Notes: generated from the sequence alone by a model not told the origin. A stretch of 38,107 nt of DNA from Anaerovirgula multivorans (GCF_900188145.1 NZ_FZOJ01000038.1:1-38107); one strand, 5' to 3'; shown: positions 1 through 7,618, counted from the first letter of the stretch. Translations and numbers: made by a program.

Positions 1-1720
1 GTTGGTCCACTTCAACCCTTATACCTTTTTCTGCCATTTTATCCTTAAGCTTTAAGGCATATTCATGGTGAGTATCTGTAATAGGCAGTATTTTTACTTG
101 TACTGGAGCTAACCAAGTTGGGAATTTACCAGCATAGTGTTCTATTAATATACCAATAAATCTTTCAATACTACCAAAAATAACTCTGTGAATCATAATA
201 GGACGGTGTTTTTCTCCATCAGCGCCTATATAGCTGATATCAAATCTTTGCGGCATTTGAAAATCTAATTGGATTGTTCCACATTGCCATGTTCTGCCTA
301 TACAATCCTCTAAATGAAAATCTATTTTGGGTCCATAGAAAGCGCCATCACCTTCATTGATTTTATACTTTAATTGTTTGCTATCTAATGCTTCTTTTAA
401 AGCACCTATTGCTAAATCCCATTCTTCATCAGTTCCCATAGAATTCTCTGGTCTTGTAGATAATTCGATATGGTACTTGAATCCGAAAATGTTATAGAAA
501 TAGTCTACAAAATCAATAACTCCAATAATCTCATCTTTTATCTGCTCTGGTAACATAAAGATATGGGCATCATCTTGAGTGAAGCATCTTACTCTCATTA
601 AGCCATGTAATGCACCAGAAAGCTCATGACGATGTACTAAGCCTAATTCTCCCATTCTTATAGGTAAATCTCTATAGCTGTTCATTTTTCTTTTATACAT
701 CAATATTGAACCTGGACAGTTCATTGGTTTTACAGCATAATTTCCTTCATCTATTTTTGTAAAATACATGTTTTCTTGATAATGATCCCAGTGACCAGAT
801 TGATGCCATAGATTTTCGTTAAGAATGATTGGTGTCTTTACTTCCTCGTATCCTCTTTTAATATGTTCTTCTCTCCAGAAATATTCCAATTGATTTCTCA
901 ACACCATACCCTTTGGATGAAAGAAAGGAAAACCTGGACCTTCGTCTTGAAGACTAAATAAATCTAGCTCTTTCCCAATTTTTCTATGATCTCTCTTTTT
1001 GGCTTCCTCCAGTCTATGAAGGTACTCTTCTAAATCCTTTTTCTTTTCAAAAGAGGTACCATAGATTCTTTGTAACATTTTATTTTTTTCATCTCCACGC
1101 CAGTATGCACCTGCAATGCTAAGCAATTTGAAAGCCTTCACCTTGTCTGTAGACATCACATGAGGTCCAGCACAAAGATCTACAAATTCTCCTTGGCGAT
1201 AGAAGGAAATAATTTCTCCCTCTGGTAGATCTTGAATTAATTCTACTTTATAATCTTCCCCTTGCTCCTTCATTAATTGCAAAGCTTCTTCTCTTGTTAA
1301 CTCAAATCTTTCTAGTGCTAACTTCTCTTTTGCAATTTTTTGCATTTCTTTTTCAATTTTGTCTAAATCTTCTGGTGTAAACTTATGTTCAGAGTCAAAA
1401 TCATAATAGAATCCATTATCAATAGCTGGTCCAATCGCCAACTTTGTTGAAGGATATAGGCGTTTTACTGCTTGAGCCATGATATGAGCACTTGTATGTC
1501 TTAAAAAGTCCTTTCCCTTTTCATCCTCAAAACGTAAGATGCTTAAGTTGCAGTCCTTTTCTATGGGATAAGTTAGATCTACCGCTTCATCATTTACTTC
1601 TGCACCTATAGCCATTCTTGCTAGTCCTTCACTGATTTCTTTTGCAATATCATAAATTGATGTTCCTTTAACTACTTCCTTCATTGTACCATCTTTTAAT
1701 GTTATTTTAACCTTTTCCAT
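1..1720 (-). CDS. thrS: Threonyl-tRNA synthetase (3' end cut by window edge)
   Basis: Class II aminoacyl-tRNA synthetase that charges tRNA-Thr in the cytosol. Reading the minus strand from the ATG at 1720 gives 573 uninterrupted codons that run off the window; the family is usually about 635 residues, so roughly the last 60 residues of the anticodon-binding domain are missing. Visible parts in order are an N-terminal TGS domain (KITLKDGTMKEV), the editing/SAD domain (HTSAHIMAQAV), and the catalytic core with NCPGSI, the motif 2 stretch VHRHELSGALHG and FTQDDAHIF. The ATG is preceded by GGAGGATG. A T-box leader upstream shows control by uncharged tRNA-Thr. Identity is very secure; only the C-terminus is unseen. 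Confidence 0.97.
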   Translation of the reverse strand, partial: MEKVKITLKDGTMKEVVKGTSIYDIAKEISEGLARMAIGAEVNDEAVDLTYPIEKDCNLSILRFEDEKGKDFLRHTSAHIMAQAVKRLYPSTKLAIGPAIDNGFYYDFDSEHKFTPEDLDKIEKEMQKIAKEKLALERFELTREEALQLMKEQGEDYKVELIQDLPEGEIISFYRQGEFVDLCAGPHVMSTDKVKAFKLLSIAGAYWRGDEKNKMLQRIYGTSFEKKKDLEEYLHRLEEAKKRDHRKIGKELDLFSLQDEGPGFPFFHPKGMVLRNQLEYFWREEHIKRGYEEVKTPIILNENLWHQSGHWDHYQENMYFTKIDEGNYAVKPMNCPGSILMYKRKMNSYRDLPIRMGELGLVHRHELSGALHGLMRVRCFTQDDAHIFMLPEQIKDEIIGVIDFVDYFYNIFGFKYHIELSTRPENSMGTDEEWDLAIGALKEALDSKQLKYKINEGDGAFYGPKIDFHLEDCIGRTWQCGTIQLDFQMPQRFDISYIGADGEKHRPIMIHRVIFGSIERFIGILIEHYAGKFPTWLAPVQVKILPITDTHHEYALKLKDKMAEKGIRVEVDQ

Positions 1721-1741
1721 TTTACATCCTCCTATATGTTG

Positions 1742-2010
1742 CAAATTTAATAAATAAAAAAACTCTCTCCTATGTTGCTAGGACGAGAGCTTTGCTTACC
1801 CGCGGTTCCACCTAAATTGATAAAAATCCACCTTATTTATGGGACTATAACGTCGTCATCGGTATTCCTTTCGCATAATCTGCTAATCAGAAACAGCTAG
1901 AGGGTAGTTTTCAGTTACTCATATACAAAAACATTTTCAGCCTAGGATGTTTTCTCTCTAATGTATTGGATGTAACTTACTCTTCCTCATCATCGCAAAA
2001 CTATTATTTT
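1742..2010 (-). promoter_or_regulatory. T-box riboswitch leader of thrS
   Basis: The leader contains the T-box core AGGTGGAACCGCG (1801-1813), which pairs with the free CCA end of uncharged tRNA. It is followed by a GC-rich hairpin and a U-tract (terminator, 1754-1789). An AGAGAG stretch typical of Stem I lies near 1955-1960. The specifier region reads ACT-ACC at 1903-1908; both are threonine codons, and alignment with the second T-box in this window favours ACC. Uncharged tRNA-Thr should favour antitermination and raise thrS expression. Confidence 0.93.
1754..1789 (-). terminator. T-box attenuator terminator of thrS
   Basis: On the minus strand TAGGA-C-GAGAG pairs with CTCTC-TCCTA, leaving one bulged base, and is followed by a run of U. 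It lies between the T-box core and the thrS ribosome-binding site, as expected for the regulated terminator. Confidence 0.85.
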
Positions 2011-2016
2011 CTAATA

Positions 2017-2045
2017 ATTATATTGATGAAAAAAGTCTTTGTCAA
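2017..2045 (-). promoter_or_regulatory. Vegetative promoter of thrS
   Basis: Minus strand: -35 TTGACA (2040-2045), 17-bp spacer, -10 TATAAT (2017-2022). Both boxes are perfect sigma-A consensus. It is placed just before the T-box Stem I. Confidence 0.9.
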
Positions 2046-2100
2046 GATATAATAAATTATTTTTTCAAATTCACTGAAAATTATTCAAAGTAAACAGAGC

Positions 2101-2703
2101 TTATAATAAAATAATAATTAAACCTTGTAATAATCCAATCACAAATCCTAACACGCCACCTAAAATCTCTATATGCTTTAATTCTTTTTTAGCTATACTT
2201 AGCACCACTTCTTCTAATTTATCTAAAGGGAATTCATTAATTTTTTCTTCTATCATTTCAGATATTTGTATTGTTGCCGCTCCTTGATTAACAACTGCTT
2301 CCATGATTTCAGTGATTATTTTTTCTCCTTCTTTATTAATGATATCTTCAATATAATTTTGTATCATTCCTTTAAAAGAGCTAGGTATGATTCCCGGTAA
2401 TCGTTCTCCGATAATCTTATTAATTTTATTTTTTATTATTAGAAATAGTTCGTCTTTGTTATGACTATTCATAAGTTTTGATACAATGTCTTCGATAGAC
2501 AACAAATCATTTTCAATGGTTTTACCAATACTGACCGCTACTTCATTTCTTCTTTTAGGTATTAATCCTTGCACATTTATATTTAGTATCGGTATTTTTA
2601 TTGGTTCAAAAGGTCTAAACAATAGTTTTACTGCCAATAGATTTGTTACCCAGCCAATTAATGCACCAATCGTTGCTAGTATAAATATAGTTAATAAGTT
2701 CAT
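2101..2703 (-). CDS. DUF445 family membrane protein (YheB-like)
   Basis: A 200-residue protein with a hydrophobic N-terminal segment (about residues 3-28, with the family-typical GALIGWVTNLLAVKLLFRP). A helical, charged middle follows, and a hydrophobic C-terminal segment (about 180-200) closes it, so both ends probably sit in the membrane. The N-terminal signature and the LIPKRRNEVAVSIG stretch are characteristic of DUF445. The biochemical function of the family is unknown; some Bacillus relatives are linked to sporulation, and its neighbour is ytxC. It is shorter than many family members, which are often near 380 residues, but both ends look natural. The ATG follows AAGGGTGAGATC. Confidence 0.8.
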   Translation of the reverse strand: MNLLTIFILATIGALIGWVTNLLAVKLLFRPFEPIKIPILNINVQGLIPKRRNEVAVSIGKTIENDLLSIEDIVSKLMNSHNKDELFLIIKNKINKIIGERLPGIIPSSFKGMIQNYIEDIINKEGEKIITEIMEAVVNQGAATIQISEMIEEKINEFPLDKLEEVVLSIAKKELKHIEILGGVLGFVIGLLQGLIIILL

Positions 2704-2880
2704 GATCTCACCCTTCTTACGTCTTAAATATGATGTTTTTTATAGTATAGCTCGTTTTCTAATAAACAACAATACAGTTCTTTTATATAGATGTTCACTT
2801 TTATCAATAAATCTATGGATAGAGGACTTTGTATTTTCCCTATTGATTATACCACTTTGTCCATCTATTGCAAGCAAAAA

Positions 2881-2908
2881 CAAAAAAATAGCTCCCAAAT
2901 AAGGAGCT
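2881..2908 (-). terminator. Terminator after ytxC
   Basis: Minus strand AGCTCC-TTATTT-GGGAGCT followed by ATTTTTTTG, immediately after the ytxC stop codon. This is a standard intrinsic terminator. Confidence 0.85.
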
Positions 2909-2911
2909 GGA

Positions 2912-3823
2912 CTATTCCTTTTCAACATTGGCCTTTACCTTGCACCATTCACAACTATCGCAGATATTCACCTTGTCAACAAATACTCTTGATATGGTCT
3001 TTATAACCTCTACATTCTCAAGTTTAGAGATCCGATGAATAAATATTTTGTTAGGAGCAATAGTAATTAATGAGCTAATAAGCAAATCCTCATAATTTAT
3101 ATCTTTATCTATCATTTCAGCTGCTATCATTTTTAAATAGTCATTATCTACTAACTTGCCATATTGGTCATATAATTTGTATTTGTTATCCTCCTCCAGC
3201 AATATATGAATGGTATCAACTTTTGCTTCTTGAATGTCTACAAAATATTTAAGGAGTTTTATAAACTCATTGTACTCCTTATCCATTAGGAAATCTTCAA
3301 CAGCACGTTCTACAATGTCTTGTAATTCTATAACATAATGCTTTAGTCGGAAGGTAATAAATCCCCTAAGGTTTATTTGAGAATTTGTTTTAAAATAATC
3401 TACGAACCTTTGTATTGTTGTGAACTTCCTTTTATATGCTTCACTATTTTTATCGTTAGCTTGATTTTTTTCCTTTTCAAATAATTCTTTGATATTATTT
3501 TGAATTTCTATTTTTTCCTTTACGTTAAAATAATAATAATCACAATCTATTATCCTATTAAATATATGTGGTTCTTCACATAGCTTTATATATTCGTACA
3601 GGGCATTAGCAGCACAATACTTAAATATATTTATAAAATCACTGATTGGGTAATTTTTTACACTTTCAATTTTTACACTATAATCTAAAATATAGAAGGG
3701 ATCGTCATAAGCAATCTTTTCATCTATTTCAATCCCTTCATTTTTAAAAGACTCAATTTGTTTATTTAATAAAATTTGAAGTTTATCTGGTTTTTTTTCA
3801 ATGACTACAGACAGTAAATTCAT
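2912..3823 (-). CDS. ytxC: Putative sporulation protein YtxC
   Basis: A 303-residue, highly charged, mostly helical protein without signal peptide or membrane segment. Length and composition, including LRGFITFRLKHYVIELQDIV and ERAVEDFLMDKEYNEF, match the YtxC-like sporulation protein family, whose members are usually found next to thrS in spore-forming Firmicutes, as here. The molecular role is not known. The C-terminus carries a cysteine cluster CDSCEWC (C288, C291, C294) that could bind a metal. The ATG follows AAAGGAGTGATCAC. A candidate sporulation-sigma promoter lies 30-58 bp upstream (3854-3881), which would fit mother-cell expression. Family assignment is good; function is unknown. Confidence 0.8.
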   Translation of the reverse strand: MNLLSVVIEKKPDKLQILLNKQIESFKNEGIEIDEKIAYDDPFYILDYSVKIESVKNYPISDFINIFKYCAANALYEYIKLCEEPHIFNRIIDCDYYYFNVKEKIEIQNNIKELFEKEKNQANDKNSEAYKRKFTTIQRFVDYFKTNSQINLRGFITFRLKHYVIELQDIVERAVEDFLMDKEYNEFIKLLKYFVDIQEAKVDTIHILLEEDNKYKLYDQYGKLVDNDYLKMIAAEMIDKDINYEDLLISSLITIAPNKIFIHRISKLENVEVIKTISRVFVDKVNICDSCEWCKVKANVEKE

Positions 3824-3853
3824 TTTGTGATCACTCCTTTCTGCTGTATTAGT

Positions 3854-3881
3854 AGTATATGTTTAATTATTTATCATATTC
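3854..3881 (-). promoter_or_regulatory. Candidate sporulation (sigma-E/K type) promoter of ytxC
   Basis: Minus strand: GAATATG (3875-3881), 13 bp, then CATATACT (3854-3861). The -10 resembles the CATA-rich element used by sigma-E/sigma-K. The -35 and the spacing are near but not exact. No sigma-A consensus was found in the 85-bp gap. Confidence 0.35.
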
Positions 3882-3908
3882 TACGTCTTACATAACATAT
3901 AATTGAAA

Positions 3909-4688
3909 TTAATCCATTTCCATTAAAGGCATTAATGTTCCATAGTCCTGTAGCTGTTGATTGTTTAAAGAAACTATATTTTTATTATATTTTTTTAAAA
4001 ACAGCAAAATATTTTCGTAATCCTTATGGTATTGAGGATTTCCAAAGAAAGCTAAGTCTTTCTTATTTAAATACCCGCATGTGCCACCTATAAACCCATA
4101 ATCAAGCTTTGGCAGTGAAATGTCTCCTGTATCAATTAAAAGAGAGTCAATTCCAAACTTTAGAACTTCTCTATGTATACCAGTATCAGAAGTAATCATT
4201 GCCGTTTCGTTCACTACAGCTACTGAGCATTTCGTATAACCTTGTTTAACGTGAATTTTTGTAAGGCCGCTATTTTCAAAATACCGCATGAATACTTCAT
4301 CTGTATATTTGAAATTATGTATAATGAAATCTCCTACTCTACAAATATTATATGCTATATTGTTAGGGTAGTTACTCTGTAAATATGTCTTTCCCTCTAT
4401 AACATCAAAACCTAATTGTTCTAGTCTCGGTCTGTAATAGTTTATTACATTAGGGGCAACTAAAATATTTTTTTCCTCTAAATGCTGTATTACCATATCT
4501 GGATGAAATCGAATCGCTTCATGCAACTCTCTACATGGAACTGTTTTTATAAATTCTACGCCTCTATTTACTAATTCTTTAGAGATATCTTGTTTTATTC
4601 TATTGTCAACGAATACTAATGTGACACTTTTTTTCGGTAAATGTGGAATTTCAACATATGATTTTGACAAAACCTTCACCCTTTTCAT
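3909..4688 (-). CDS. Conserved protein, DUF6873-like (possible guanidine-modifying-enzyme fold)
   Basis: A 259-residue soluble protein with no signal peptide or membrane segment. I recognise the overall pattern from Clostridia proteins annotated as DUF6873 or GME-fold: a repeated beta-alpha arrangement with NVINYYRPRLEQLGF, VKQGYTKCSVAVVNETAMITSDTGI and DYGFIGGTCGY. The SDTGI segment and the Gly-rich GFIGGTCGYL stretch look like parts of an active-site region, and C155-type and C222-type cysteines lie in these conserved blocks, but the usual catalytic set of arginine deiminases cannot be confirmed by eye. It is transcribed in the same direction as ytxC, 85 bp upstream, and may have its own promoter. 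The ATG follows AGGATGATTATAA. Function unknown. Confidence 0.6.
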   Translation of the reverse strand: MKRVKVLSKSYVEIPHLPKKSVTLVFVDNRIKQDISKELVNRGVEFIKTVPCRELHEAIRFHPDMVIQHLEEKNILVAPNVINYYRPRLEQLGFDVIEGKTYLQSNYPNNIAYNICRVGDFIIHNFKYTDEVFMRYFENSGLTKIHVKQGYTKCSVAVVNETAMITSDTGIHREVLKFGIDSLLIDTGDISLPKLDYGFIGGTCGYLNKKDLAFFGNPQYHKDYENILLFLKKYNKNIVSLNNQQLQDYGTLMPLMEMD

Positions 4689-4791
4689 TTATAATCATCC
4701 TATTACTCGTATTTATCTTTATTCATGTTTACAGAAACTCATTGTGAAAACGCCATCATTGACTTTTATTCTGTAGATATACACTTAAAAA

Positions 4792-4826
4792 CTTTAATGT
4801 ACGAAGTGCTACATTTCCAGTCCTTC
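4792..4826. repeat. Degenerate family 2 repeat fragment
   Basis: CTTTAATGTACGAAGTGCTA followed by CATTTCCAGTCC resembles one arm of the family 2 element at 23986-24076 (ACTAAAGGGCTACATTTGCAG). The other arm is missing. Confidence 0.4.
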
Positions 4827-4900
4827 ACTATACCTTATATATATCCTAACATATAACAACCTCATTCTCTAACTTCCGATTTACTGAAAATCCTTCACTG

Positions 4901-4916
4901 TAGAGAATTGCCTATT
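4901..4916. repeat. Direct repeat, copy 1 (flanks the rrf2 gene)
   Basis: TAGAGAATTGCCTATT. It recurs with one mismatch at 5470-5485 on the other side of the Rrf2-family gene. Confidence 0.5.
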
Positions 4917-4944
4917 GACTTTTTAAGATTTAAATACTAATCTT
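4915..4944 (+). promoter_or_regulatory. Promoter/operator region of the Rrf2 gene
   Basis: A -35-like TTGACT (4915-4920) is followed by a perfect inverted repeat AAGATT-8 nt-AATCTT (4925-4944) placed where the -10 should be. Rrf2 proteins often repress their own gene through AT-rich dyads, so this is a candidate autoregulatory operator. The -10 itself is weak (TAATCT, 4938-4943, 17-bp spacing). Confidence 0.4.
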
Positions 4945-4965
4945 ATTTTATGAGGTGATTATAAA

Positions 4966-5373
4966 ATGTCAAGTATTATCCATATCTCTGAAATGGTTTC
5001 TATTGCTTTACACGGTATGATTGTTGTTGCTTCGAATAAGAATAAAACACTGCTAAATGTAAAGGAGATCGCTAAAATTACAGGTTCTTCTGAATCACAT
5101 CTTTCTAAGGTGATGCAGCGTCTTGTAAAAGCTAATTTCATTCGTTCTGCCCGTGGCCCAAAAGGTGGCTTTGCTCTTGTTAAACTGCCAGAGGAAGTCA
5201 CGCTATTAGACATATATGAGGCAATAGAAGGTCCCTTCACAATAGAAGACTGCCCTACCAACTGCAAAATTTGTTCTTTTAAATCCTGTATTTTTGGAGG
5301 CATTCCTCAAAAATTAAATGAAGAATTTAAAAGCTATTTAGCACAAAAAAGCCTAAGAGACTTTTTAGGATAA
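4966..5373 (+). CDS. Rrf2-family transcriptional regulator with Cys cluster
   Basis: A 135-residue regulator. Residues 1-75 form the winged helix-turn-helix of the Rrf2 family, with the diagnostic SSESHLSKVMQRLVKANF and SARGPKGGFAL. The C-terminal half carries C96, C100, C103 and C108, a spacing able to hold an Fe-S cluster as in the NsrR/IscR/RsrR group. The gene points toward hcp, which ends 115 bp downstream on the opposite strand; hcp is a frequent target of NO-sensing NsrR-type regulators, so a role in nitrosative or redox sensing is likely but inferred. The ATG follows GAGGTGATTATAAA. A strong terminator overlaps the stop codon. It is not assigned as NsrR because clostridial Rrf2 proteins are diverse. 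Confidence 0.88.
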   Translation: MSSIIHISEMVSIALHGMIVVASNKNKTLLNVKEIAKITGSSESHLSKVMQRLVKANFIRSARGPKGGFALVKLPEEVTLLDIYEAIEGPFTIEDCPTNCKICSFKSCIFGGIPQKLNEEFKSYLAQKSLRDFLG

Positions 5374-5401
5374 ATACACTAAAAGTTCCTTAGGTTTTTT
5401 G
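5352..5401 (+). terminator. Terminator of the Rrf2 gene
   Basis: CCTAAGAGACTTTTTAG and CACTAAAAGTTCCTTAGG form a long imperfect hairpin followed by TTTTTTG. The left arm overlaps the last codons of the gene. Confidence 0.85.
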
Positions 5402-5428
5402 TGGAAAAATATTATAAATATATGTCCC

Positions 5429-5465
5429 TAAATTTTAATATGTTAACCGTATATATTAAAATTTA
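5429..5465. repeat. Miniature family 2 element (terminal repeats only)
   Basis: A perfect 13-bp inverted repeat TAAATTTTAATAT / ATATTAAAATTTA separated by 11 bp. The arms match the ends of the element at 36727-36919, so this looks like an internally deleted copy. It sits between the Rrf2 gene and hcp. Confidence 0.55.
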
Positions 5466-5469
5466 AGTA

Positions 5470-5485
5470 TAGAGAATTGCTTATT
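5470..5485. repeat. Direct repeat, copy 2 (flanks the rrf2 gene)
   Basis: TAGAGAATTGCTTATT. It differs at one position from 4901-4916 and ends 2 bp before the hcp stop codon. Confidence 0.5.
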
Positions 5486-5487
5486 CA

Positions 5488-7140
5488 TTAAGCTAATGCT
5501 TCTCCCATGAACATTTGAATATCTTTTTCTACATCTGTAATGCCACCAATGCCAAAGTTTTCTACTAATACATTTGCAACATTAGGTGATAAAAAGGCAG
5601 GTAATGTTGGTCCTAGATGAATATTTTTAACTCCAAGGTACAATAAAGCTAATAATACGATGACTGCTTTTTGCTCATACCATGCAATATTATAAGAAAT
5701 GGGTAATTCATTAATGTCTTCTAATTCAAATACTTCCTTTAATTTTAGTGCAATCACTGCTAATGAATAGGAGTCATTACATTGTCCTGCATCTAACACT
5801 CTTGGTATACCACCAATATCCCCTAATTCAAGTTTGTTATATCTATATTTAGCACAACCTGCTGTTAAGATGACTGTGTCCTTTGGTAATTGTTCTGCAA
5901 ATTCTGTATAATAATCTCTAGATTTCATTCTACCATCACAGCCAGCCATTACGAAAAATCGTTTAATTGCTCCACTTTTTACTGCTCCAACAACTTTATC
6001 CGCTAAACTTAAAACAGTATTATGAGCAAACCCGCCTACAATTTCTCCTCTTTCTATCTCAACTGGAGGCTGACACTTTCTAGCATGCTCAATCATTGCT
6101 GAGAAATTTTTTTCCCCATTTTCTGTTTCAATATGCTTTAATCCTTCAAATCCTACTACACTGGTAGTATAAACCCTATCCTTATAAGAGTCCTTTGGAG
6201 GTACTAAGCAATTGGTAGTCATTAAGATGGGTCCGTTAAAGGATTCAAATTCTTTGTCCTGCTTCCACCAAGCATTTCCATAGTTTCCTACGAAGTGATC
6301 ATATTTTTTGAAGGCTGGATAATAGTTAGCTGGCAACATTTCACTATGAGTATATACATCTATTCCTGTTCCTTCAGTTTGTTTAAGCAATGCTTCCATA
6401 TCCTTTAAATCATGTCCGCTGATTAGTATTCCTGGATTATTTCTTACAGCTATATTTACCTTTGTGATTTCTGGATTTCCGTAGGTTGTTGTATTTGCTT
6501 TATCTAATAATGCCATTACATTTACACCAAACTTACCAGTCTCCATTGTTAATGCCACTAAATCATCAGCGCTTAAGCTATCATCAATAGTAGCGACTAA
6601 AGCTTTTTGTATAAACTCAAGAGTGCTATCCTCTTTATATCCTAAAACATAAGCATGCTTAGCATAAGCTGCCATACCTTTTATTCCATAGATAATCAAC
6701 TCTCTTAAGGATCTTACGTCTTCATTTTCTGTTGATAATACACCTGCTTTTTCAGCTTTTACCATAAACTCCTCCACTGAATCTGCTGACCAAGTAGCTG
6801 CATCATGGAGATTATCTTCCGTCTTTCCACCTGCTTTAAGTAATTGTTCCTTAACTTCTCCCCTTAGAACTAAGGCTGTTTTAATCCTATCAACAAATGC
6901 ATTTTTGTCAAAGTTTGCATTTGTAATCGTAGCAAATAAGCTTTCCATAATGAATTGGTCTGCTGCTTCATTCTTGATCCCCAGTTTTTTTGCCTCTAGG
7001 TTGTAAATAGATACACCTTTTAAAGCATAAATTAACAAGTCCTGCAAATTAGCCACGTTGTCGGTCTTTCCACAGACACCTCTTACTGTACAGCCAGTTC
7101 CCTTAGCTGCTTCTTGACACTGAAAACAAAACATACTCAT
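5488..7140 (-). CDS. hcp: Hydroxylamine reductase / hybrid-cluster protein
   Basis: A 550-residue cytosolic iron-sulfur protein. Hybrid-cluster proteins reduce hydroxylamine in vitro and act in NO and nitrosative-stress metabolism. The N-terminal cluster motif has C5, C8, C17 and C23 (CFQCQEA and CTVRGVC), the compact spacing seen in anaerobe-type Hcp. Hybrid-cluster ligands are visible in GHDLKDMEAL, TNCLVPP, MAGCDGR, LTAGCAKYRYNK, DAGQCND and the C-terminal VLLALLYLGVKNIHLGP. Length is normal for the family. The ATG follows GGAGGGATAAGA. Its own consensus promoter (7223-7251) and an upstream CRP/FNR-like palindrome (7259-7282) indicate separate, regulated expression. No hcr reductase is adjacent. 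Confidence 0.97.
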   Translation of the reverse strand: MSMFCFQCQEAAKGTGCTVRGVCGKTDNVANLQDLLIYALKGVSIYNLEAKKLGIKNEAADQFIMESLFATITNANFDKNAFVDRIKTALVLRGEVKEQLLKAGGKTEDNLHDAATWSADSVEEFMVKAEKAGVLSTENEDVRSLRELIIYGIKGMAAYAKHAYVLGYKEDSTLEFIQKALVATIDDSLSADDLVALTMETGKFGVNVMALLDKANTTTYGNPEITKVNIAVRNNPGILISGHDLKDMEALLKQTEGTGIDVYTHSEMLPANYYPAFKKYDHFVGNYGNAWWKQDKEFESFNGPILMTTNCLVPPKDSYKDRVYTTSVVGFEGLKHIETENGEKNFSAMIEHARKCQPPVEIERGEIVGGFAHNTVLSLADKVVGAVKSGAIKRFFVMAGCDGRMKSRDYYTEFAEQLPKDTVILTAGCAKYRYNKLELGDIGGIPRVLDAGQCNDSYSLAVIALKLKEVFELEDINELPISYNIAWYEQKAVIVLLALLYLGVKNIHLGPTLPAFLSPNVANVLVENFGIGGITDVEKDIQMFMGEALA

Positions 7141-7222
7141 TCTTATCCCTCCATTTTATATTATTTTTTGAAATTAAGTACACTTGCAAAATTTCACAAT
7201 ATTGGTAATTGATTATATTATT

Positions 7223-7251
7223 ATTTTAGTACTTTAATTCCTAAATGTCAA
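7223..7251 (-). promoter_or_regulatory. Vegetative promoter of hcp
   Basis: Minus strand: TTGACA (7246-7251), 17-bp spacer, TAAAAT (7223-7228). Transcription would start near 7216, about 76 nt before the start codon. Confidence 0.85.
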
Positions 7252-7258
7252 TGAAATG

Positions 7259-7282
7259 AACCTGTGATATTTATCACAGGTT
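7259..7282 (-). promoter_or_regulatory. Perfect 24-bp palindrome, candidate CRP/FNR-family operator of hcp
   Basis: An 11-bp arm, 2-bp centre and 11-bp arm with core TGTGATATTTATCACA, matching the TGTGA-N6-TCACA layout of CRP/FNR-family sites. It is centred about 54 bp upstream of the predicted hcp start point, directly behind the -35 box. HcpR-type regulators of this family are known to control hcp in other anaerobes; their reported motifs differ in detail. A terminator role is unlikely because no T-tract follows on either strand. Confidence 0.6.
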
Positions 7283-7319
7283 AGACTGTTGAAAAAGTCA
7301 AATAATGCAGTAAGAAAGC

Positions 7320-7450
7320 AAGATTGTCATTATGAGCCTTGGCGAAGAATCTAAGTATTTAAAAGGCTCTAAAGACATTGATAATGGTTGCTATATTTGA
7401 AACTACCGTATCAAACCTGTAAAGGTATCTCTCCTGCAGGAATGACTTTT
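7320..7450. repeat. Degenerate intergenic repeat (GTCATTCTGAGC type)
   Basis: One end reads TTGTCATTATGAGCCTTGGC then GAAGAATCT. The other end reads TCTCTCCTGCAGGAATGACT, so the outer TGTCATT/AATGACT bases are inverted. The sequence resembles a dispersed non-coding repeat I recall from several Clostridia. It contains no ORF of note and fills most of the gap between hcp and ilvB. Confidence 0.35.
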
Positions 7451-7552
7451 TATCCTCCCCTTATTTATTAATCTTCCTCAATTTCCACACTATCTATATG
7501 GTAAAAATACCAATTGCTTATAAATACTTTTTTGCGGATTTCCATTGTAATA

Positions 7553-7586
7553 TAAAAACAACTAGAAAACCATCTTTTCTAGTTGT
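7553..7586 (-). terminator. Terminator of the ilv-leu operon
   Basis: A 10-bp perfect stem AACTAGAAAA/TTTTCTAGTT (7560-7569 with 7575-7584) with loop CCATC, extended by ACA/TGT, followed on the minus strand by GTTTTTATA. It lies 33 bp after the ilvB stop. Confidence 0.88.
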
Positions 7587-7618
7587 TTCTGAAAATTTCT
7601 ATATATCTAATTCGTAAA

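Noticed and set aside
2740..2928. Minus-strand 62-codon ORF downstream of ytxC
   Set aside because: It runs through the ytxC terminator hairpin, overlaps the ytxC 3' end and has no ribosome-binding site.
7259..7282. Palindrome upstream of hcp as a transcription terminator
   Set aside because: No T-tract on either strand, and it directly abuts a consensus promoter; an operator is more likely.
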